From NCBI GenBank assembly GCA_028752905.1, contig JAQNBH010000011.1, positions 21,924,841 through 21,988,840 on the forward strand: a stretch of DNA of 64,000 nt. Direction: 5' to 3'. The stretch comes from Cladorhizidae sp. MBARI D1340-BT2. Its lineage: Eukaryota; Porifera; Demospongiae; Poecilosclerida; Cladorhizidae. The position numbers were made by a program, and so were the translations under genes. Position 1 is the first letter of the stretch. Each line of letters begins with the position of its first letter. The notes under the pieces are model-generated. The model was not told the DNA's origin, did not search any database, and saw only the letters and a program-made list of their open reading frames with translations. Below, piece after piece: positions 55,657 through 64,000 of this stretch.

Positions 55657-58600
55657 CAGCTGATGCAACATAGGTATAATCAGGCAGTTGATGCAACCTA
55701 GGTATACCCAGGCAGCTGATGTAACCTAAGAATACACAGGCCATGGATGCAACCGAGGTATAGCCATGCATCTGATGCATACTAGGTATACTCAGGCAAT
55801 TGATGTAACCTAGGTATACCCAGGCAGCTGATGCAACCTAAGTATACCCAGGAAGCTGATACAACCTAGGTATACTCAGACAGTTGATGCAACCTAGGTA
55901 TATCCAGGCAGCTGATACAATCAAGGTATACCCAGGCAATTGATGGAACCTAGGTATACCCAGGCAGCTGATACGACCTAGGTATACCCAGGCAGTTAAA
56001 GCAAACTAGGTATACCAAGGCAGCTGATACAATCTAGGTATACCCAGGCAATTGATGCAATATAGTTATACCCAGGCGGCTGATGCAACCTAGATATAGT
56101 CAGGCAGTTGATGCAACCTATGTATACCCAGACAGTTGATGCAACCAAGGTATACCCAGGCTGTTGATGCAACCTAGGTATACCCAGGCAGGTGATACAA
56201 CCTAGGTATACCCAGTCAGCTGATGCAAACTAGGTATAGCATGGCAATTGATAGAACCTAGGTATACCCAGGCAGTTGATGCAACCTAGGTATACCCAGA
56301 CAGCTGTGCAACCCAGGCAGTTGATGCAACCTAGATATACTCAGGCAGTTGGTGCAAACTAGGTATACCCAAACAGTTGATGAAACCAAGGTATACACAG
56401 GAAGTTGATCCAACCTGGGTATACCCAGGCAGTTGATGTAACCTAAGTATACCCACGCAGCTGATGCAACCTAGGTATAGCCAGGCAGTTTATACAACCT
56501 AGGTATACCAGGAAGTTGATGCAACCTAGATATACTCAGGCAGTTGATGCAACTTAGGTATAGCCAGTCAATTGATGCAAACTATGTATACCCAGGCGTT
56601 TGATGCAAGCAAGGTATACACAGGCAATTGATGCAACCTAGGTATACCCACGTAGATGATGCAATTAGGCATACCCATGCAGTGGATGCAACCTAGGTAT
56701 TCCTAGACAGCTGATGCAACATAGGTATACCCAGGCAGTTGATGCAACCTAGGTATACCCAGGCACTGATGTAACCTAAGTATACACAGGCAATGGATGC
56801 AACCTTGGTATAGCCAGGCAATTGATAGAACCTAGGTATACCCAGGCAGTTGATGCAACCTAGATATACCCAGACAGCTGATGCAACATAGGTATAATCA
56901 GGCAGTTGATGCAACCTAGGTATACCCAGGCAGCTGATGTAACCTAAGAATACACAGGCCATGGATGCAACCGAGGTATAGCCAGGCATCTGATGCATAC
57001 TAGGTATACTCAGGCAATTGATGTAACCTAGGTATACCCAGGCAGCTGATGCAACCTAAGTATACCCAGGAAGCTGATACAACCTAGGTATACTCAGACA
57101 GTTGATGCAACCTAGGTATATCCAGGCAGCTGATACAATCAAGGTATAGCCAGGCAATTGATGGAACCTAGGTATACCCAGGCAGCTGATACAACCTAGG
57201 TATACCCAGGCAGTTAAAGCAAACTAGGTATACCAAGGCAGCTGATACAATCTAGGTATACCCAGGCAATTGATGCAATCTAGTTATACCCAGGCGGCTG
57301 ATGCAACCTAGATATAGTCAGGCAGTTGATGCAACCTATGTATACCCAGACAGTTGATGCAACCAAGGTATACCCAGGCTGTTGATGCAACCTAGGTATA
57401 CCCAGGCAGGTGATACAACCTAGGTATACCCAGTCAGCTGATGCAACCAAGGTATAGCATGGCAATTGATAGAACCTAGGTATACCCAGGCAGTTGATGC
57501 AACCTAGGTATACCCAGACAGCTGATGCAACATAGGTATACCCAGGCAGTTGATGCAACCTAGGTATACCCAGGCCGCTGATTTAACCTAACAATATACA
57601 GGCAATGGATGCAACCTAGGTATAGCCAGGCAGCTGATGCATACTAGGTATACTCAGGCAATTTATGCAACCTAGGTATACCCTGGCAGCTTATGCAACC
57701 TAAGTATACCCAGAAAGCTGATAAACCTCGGTATATTAAGACAGTTGATGCAACCTAGGTATACCCAAGCAGTTGATGCAATCTAAGTATATCTAGGCAG
57801 TTGATGTTACATAGGTATACCCAGGCAGTTGATGCAACCTAGGTATACCCACCCAGGCAGCTGATGTAACCTAAGAATACTCAGGCAATTGATGCAACCT
57901 AGGTATACCCAGGCAGCTGATGCAACCTAGGTATACCTAGGAAGCTGATACAACCTAGGTATACTCAGACAGCTGATGCAACCTAGGTATACCAAGGCAG
58001 CTGATACAATCTAGGTATACCCAGGCAGTTGAATCAACCTAGGTATACACAGGCAGTTGAAGCAACCTAGGTATACCCAGGCAGTTGATGCAACCTACGT
58101 ATACCCAGACAGCTGATGCAACCTAGGTATACCCATGCAGTTGATGCAAACTAGGTATACCCAGGCAGCTGATACAATCTAGGTATTCCAGGCAGTTTAT
58201 GCAACCTAGGTATACCCAGGTAGCTGATTCAACCTAGGTATACCCAGGCAGTTGATGCAACCTATGTATGCCCAGGCAGCTGAAACAATCTAGGTATACC
58301 CAGGCAGTTGATGCAAACTAGGTATACACAGGCACCTGATACAATCTAGGTATACCCAGGAAATTGATGCAATCTAGGTCTACCCAGGCAGCTGATACAA
58401 CCTAGGTATACCCAGGCAGATGATACAACCCAGGCAATCCTAGGTATACCCAGGCAGTTGATTCAACCTAGGTATACCCAGGCAGCTGATGCAAAGTAGG
58501 TATACCCAGGCGGTTGATGCAACCTACGTATACCTGGTAGTTGATGCAACCTAGATATACTCAGGCATTTGATGAAATGCCAGTCAATAAATGCAAACTA

Positions 58601-61600
58601 GGTATACCAAAGCATTTGATGCAACCATGGTATACACAGGCAATTGATGCAACCTAGGTATACCCAGGTAGATGATGCAATTAGGTATACCCAAGCAGTG
58701 GATGCAACCTAGGTATACCCAGACAGCTGATGCAACATAGGTATACCCAGGCAGTTGATGCAACCTAGGTATAACCAGGCAGCTGATGTAACCTAAGTAT
58801 ACACAGGCAATGGATGCAACCTTGGTATAGCCAGGCAATTAATAGAACCTAGGGATACCCAGGCAGTTGATGCAACCTAGGTATACCCAGACAGCTGATG
58901 CAACATAGGTATACCCAGGCAGTTGATGCAACCTAGGTATACCCAGGTAGCTGATGTAACCTAAGAATAGACAGGTAATGGATGCAACCGATGTATAGCC
59001 AGGCATCTGATGCATACTAGGTATACTCAGGCAATTGATGCAACCTAGGTATACCCAGGCAGTTGATGTACACTAGAAATACTCAGGCAGTTGGTGAAAC
59101 CTAGGCAGTTGATGCAACCTAGGTATACCTAGGCAATTGATGCAACCTAGGTATACCCAGGCAGTTGATGAAACGTAGGTGTACCCTGGCAGCTGATGCA
59201 ACCTAGGTATACCCAGGCATTTGATGCAGCCTATGTATATCCAGGCAGCTGATGCAACCTAGGTATACCCAAGCAGTTGATGCAACCTAGGTATAAACAG
59301 GCAGTTGTTGCAATCTAGGTATACTCAGACAGTTGATGCAACCTAGGTATAAAGAGACAGTTGGTTCAACCTAGGTATACCCAAGCCGTTGATGCAACCT
59401 AGGTATAAACAGGCAGTTGTTGCAATCTAGGTATACTCAGACAGTTGATGCAACCTAGGTATAAAGAGACAGTTGATTCAACCTAGGTATAGCCAGGCAG
59501 TTGATGCAACCTAGGTTTACCCGGGCATTTGATGCAACCTAGGTATAGCCAGGCAGTTGATGCAACCTAAATATAGCCAGGCAGTGATAAAACCTAGGCT
59601 ATACACAGGCAGTTGATGCAACCTAGGTATAGCCAGGCAGTTAATGCAACCTAGGTATACTCAGGCAGTTGATGCAATCTAGGTATAACCAGGCAGTTGA
59701 TGCATCCTAGGTATACCCAGGCAGTTGATGCAACTAGGTTTACCTATGCAGCTGATGTAATTTAGGTATACCCAAGCAGTAGATGCACCCTAGGTATACC
59801 CAGGCATTTGATGCAACCTAGGTATACCCAGGCAGTTGATGCAACCTAGGTATACCAAGGCAGTTGATGCAAACTAGGTATAGCCAGGCAGTTGATGCAA
59901 GCTAGGTATACCCAGGCAGTTGATGCAAACTATGTATAGCCAGGCACTTGATGCAACCTAAGTATAGCCAGGCAGTGATGCAACCTAGGTACACCCAGGC
60001 AGTTGATGCGACCTAGGATACCCAGGCAGTTGAATCAACCTAGATATACACAGGCAGTTGAAGCAACCTATGTATACCCAGGCAGTTGATGGAACCTACG
60101 TATACCCAGGCAGCTGATGCAACCTACGTATACCCATGCAGTTGATGCAACCTAGGTATAACCAGGCAATTGATGCAACATAGGTATACCCAGGCAGCTG
60201 ATGCAACCTAGGTATACCTAGGAAGCTGATACAACCTAGGTATACTCAGACAGCTGATGCAACCTAGTTATACCCAGGCAGCTGATACAATCAAGGTATA
60301 CCCAGGCAATTGATGGAACCTAGGTATATCCAGGCAGCTGATACAACCTAGGTATACCCAGGCAGTTAATGTAACCTAGGTATACCAAGGCATCTGATAC
60401 AATCTAGGTATACCCAGGCAGTTGAATCAACCTAGGTATACACAGGCAGTTGAAGCAACCTAGGTATACCCAGGCAGTTGATGCAATCTAGGTATATCTA
60501 GGCAGTTGATGCAACATAGGTATACCCAGGCAGTTGATGCAACCTAGGTATACCCACCCAGGCAGCTGATGTAACCTAAGAATACTCAGGCAATTGATGC
60601 AACCTAGGTATACCCAGGCAGTTGAAGCAACCTAGGTATACCAAGAAGCTGATACAACCTAGGTATACTCAGGCAGCTGATGCAACCTAGGTATACCCAG
60701 GCAGCTGATACAATCAAGGTATACCCAGGCAATTGATGGAACCTAGGTATATCCAGGCAGCTGATACAACCTAGGTATACCCAGGCAGTTAATGCAACCT
60801 AGGTATACCAATGCAACTTATACAATCTAGGTATACCCAGGCAGTTGAATCAACCTAGGTATACACAGGCAGTTGAAGCAACCTAGGTATAACCAGGCAG
60901 TTGATGCAACCTACGTATACCCAGGCAGCTGATGCAACCTAGGTATACCCATGCAGTTGATGCAACCTAGGTATATCCAGGCAGCTGATACAATCTAGGT
61001 ATACCCAGGCAGTTGATGCAACCTAGGTATACCCAGGTAGCTGATTCAACCTAGGTATACCCAGGCAGTTGATGCAACCTATGTATGCCCAGGCAGCTGA
61101 TACAATCTAGGTATACACAGGCAGTTGATGCAAACTAGGTATACACAGGCAGCTGATACAATCTAGGTATACCCAGGAAATTGATGCAAACTAGGTATAC
61201 CCAGGCAGCTGATACAACCTAGGTATACCCAGGCAGATGATACAACCCAGGCAATCCTAGGTATACCCAGGCAGTTGATTCAACCTAGGTTTACCCAGGC
61301 AGCTGATGCAAACTAGGTATACCCAGGTAGTTGATGCAACCTACATATACCAGGCAGTTGATGCAACCTAGATATACTCAGGCATTTGATGCAACGCCAG
61401 TCAATTGATGCAAACTAGGTATACCAAAGCGTATGTTGCAACCATGGTATACACAGGCAATTGATGCAACCTAGGTATACCCAGGTAGATGATGCAATTA
61501 GGTATACCCAAGCAGTGGATGCAACCTAGGTATACCCAGACAGCTGATGCAACATAGGTATACCCAGGCAGTTGATGCAACCTAGGTATAACCAGGCAGC

Positions 61601-64000
61601 TGATGTAACCTAAGTATACACAGGCAATGGATGCAACCTAGGTATAGCCAGGCAATTAATAGAACCTAGGTATACCCAGGCAGTTGATGCAACCTAGGTA
61701 TACCCAGACAGCTGATGTAACATAGGTATACCCAGGCAGTTGATGCAACCTAGGTATACCCAGGCAGCTGATGTAACCTAAGAATACACAGGCAATGGAT
61801 GCAACCGAGGTATAGCCAGGCATCTGATGCATACTAGGTATACTCAGGCAATTGATGCAACCTAGGTATACCCAGGCAGTTGATGTACCCTACAAATACT
61901 CAGGCAGTTGATGCAACCTAGGCAGTTGATGCAACCTAGGTATACCTAGGCAATTGATGCAACCTAGGTATACCCAGGCAGTTGATGAAACGTAGGTGTA
62001 ACCTGGCAGCTGATGCAACCTAGGTATACCCAGGCATTTGATGCAGCCTATGTTTATCCAGGCAGCTGAAGCAACCTAGGTATACCCAAGCAGTTGATGC
62101 AACCTAGGTATAAACAGGCAGTTGTTGCAATCTAGGTATACTCAGCCAGTTGATGCAACCTATGTATAAAGAGACAGTTGATTCAACCTAGGTATAGCCA
62201 GGCAGTTGATGCAACCTAGGTTTACCAGGGCAGTTGATGCAACCTAGGTATAGCCAGGCAGTTGATGCAACCTTAATATAGCCAGGCAGTGATAAAACCT
62301 AGGCTATACACAGGCAGTTGATGCAACCTAGGTATAGCCAGGCAGTTAATGCAACCTAGGTATACTCAGGCAGTTGATGCAATCTAGGTATAACCAGGCA
62401 GTTGATGCATCCTAGGTATACCAAGGCAGCTGATGCAACCTAGGTATACCCAGGCAGTTGGTGCAACCTAGATATACTCAGGCAGTTGGTGCAACCTAGG
62501 TATACCCAGACAATTGATGCAACCAAGGTATACCCAGGCAGTTGATCCGACCTGGGTGTACCCAGTCAGTTGATGCAACCTAGGTATACCCACGCAGCTG
62601 ATGCAACCTAGGTATAGCCAGGCAGTTGATACAACCTATGTATACCAGGCAGTTGATGCAACCTAGGTATATGCAGGTAGATGATGCAATTGGTATACCC
62701 AAGCAGTGGATGCAACCTAGGTATACCCAGACAGCTGATGCAACATAGGTATAACCCAGGCAGTTGATGCAACCTAGGTATACCCAGGCAGCTGATGTAA
62801 CCTAAGTATACACAGGCAATGGATGCAACCTAGGTATAGCCAGGCAATTAATAGAACCTAGGTATACCCAGGCAGTTGATGCAACCTAGGTATACCCAGA
62901 CAGCTGATGTAACATAGGTATACCCAGGCAGTTGATGCAACCTAGGTATACCCAGGCAGCTGATGTTACCTAAGAATACACAGGCAATGGATGCAACCGA
63001 GGTATAGCCAGGCATCTGATGCATACTAGATATACTCAGGCAATTGATGCAACCTAGGTATACCCAGTCAGTTGATGTACCCTAGAAATACTCAGGCAGT
63101 TGATGCAACCTAGGCAGTTGATGCAACCTAGGTATACCTAGGCAATTGATGCAACCTAGGTATACCCAGGCAGTTGATGAAACGTAGGTGTACCCTGGCA
63201 GCTGATGCAACCTAGGTATACCCAGGCATTCGATGCAGCCTATGTATATCCAGGCAGCTGATGCAACCTAGGTATACCCAAGCAGTTGATGCAACCTAGG
63301 TATAAACAGGCAGTTGTTGCAATCTAGGTATACTCAGACAGTTGATGCAACCTAGGTATAAAGAGACAGTTGATTCAACCTAGGTATAGCCAGGCAGTTG
63401 ATGCAACCTAGGTTTACCCGGGCAGTTGATGCAACCTAGGTATAGCCAGGCAGTTGATGCAACCTAAATATAGCCAGGCAGTGATAAAACCTAGGCTATA
63501 CACAGGCACTTGATGCAACCTAGGTATAGCCAGGCAGTTAATGCAACCTAGTATACTCAGGCAGTTGATGCAATCTAGGTATAACCAGGCAGTTGATGCA
63601 TCCTAGGTATACCCAGGCAGCTGATGCAACTAGGTATACCTATGCAGCTGATGTAATTTAGGTATACCCAAGCAGTTGATGCAACCTAGGTATACCCAGG
63701 CATTTGATGCAACCTAGGTATACCCAGGCAGTTGATGCAACCTAGGTATACCCAGGCAGTTGATGCAACCTAGGTATACCCAGGCAATTGATGCAAACTA
63801 GGTATAGCCAGGCACTTGATGCACCCTAAGTATAGCCAGGCAGTGATGCAACCTAGGTACATCCAGGCAGTTGATGCAACCTTGGATACCCAGGCAGTTG
63901 AATCAACCTAGGTATAAACAGGCAGTTGAAGCAACCAAGGTATACCCAGGCAGTTGATGCAATCTACGTATACCCAGGCAGCTGATGCAACCTACGTATA

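Larger units (their letters stand above)
41421..64000 (+). repeat. 28-bp satellite array, 22.6 kb, continuing beyond the window
   Basis: About 800 head-to-tail copies of a unit reading GTTGATGCAACC then TAGGTATACCCAGGCA. Two common forms alternate irregularly: CAGTTGATGCAACC and CAGCTGATACAATC. Each unit contains an inverted repeat GTTG-ATG-CAAC and a near-palindrome CCTAGGTATACCCAGG. Reading frames on the minus strand repeat every 84 bp (three units) and are chance. Short units that skip the GTATACC part occur at many points (for example 42300-42470). Confidence 0.96.

Noticed and set aside
41421..64000. Minus-strand open frames in the 28-bp array (VASAVWVYLGCINCLGIPRL type)
   Set aside because: They repeat every 84 bp, the least common multiple of 28 and 3, and stop wherever a unit varies in length; no start context or domain.

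Overview
The window looks like a repeat-dominated, probably heterochromatic or gene-poor stretch of an animal genome. The evidence is eukaryotic: LTR retrotransposons of the Ty3/gypsy Gmr1 type (integrase upstream of reverse transcriptase), a hAT element, a Merlin/IS1595-like transposase relic, a further TIR element, AATAAA signals, splice-like sites and very long minisatellites. A marine invertebrate such as a demosponge would fit, but that guess rests only on the mobile-element mix and is weak. I see no intact host gene, rRNA, tRNA gene, CRISPR array or operon.

Layout. 1-481 is flank with one exon-like segment. 487-7737 is a dimeric LTR element, LTR-internal-LTR-internal-LTR, bounded by a single 5-bp target duplication (CCATA). 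7743-10494 is mostly anonymous sequence. 10503-11915 is a degenerate hAT transposon with 20/21-bp terminal repeats, an 8-bp target duplication and a broken hATC domain on the minus strand. 12221-12903 is a 34-bp minisatellite. It abuts, through a near-perfect palindrome, a 19.5-kb array of a 24-bp unit (12904-32379). 32380-41420 is a 9-kb transposon island. In it, a TIR element (32795-39803) has been split by a complete but mutated Gmr1-type element on the minus strand (33563-38905, TSD ATGTG), and it is followed by a Merlin-like transposase relic. 41421-64000 is a 22.6-kb array of a 28-bp unit that runs off the window and cuts off the transposase relic.

How it fits together. About two thirds of the window is tandem repeat and most of the rest is mobile DNA. 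The two retroelements use the same type of primer site (tRNA-Leu-like), have the unusual PR-INT-RT-RNaseH order, and have pol reading frames that run into the 3' LTR. All are now defective. The satellites carry higher-order repeats (1,490 bp; about 3.48 kb; 2,058 bp; about 0.93-0.98 kb), so the arrays grow by segmental tandem duplication. The long open frames in the arrays follow from the unit lengths and are not annotated as genes. I did not find a convincing undescribed functional system. The best leads are the dimeric defective retroelement, the intact-order Gmr1 element nested in a transposon gene, and the organisation of the two large arrays.
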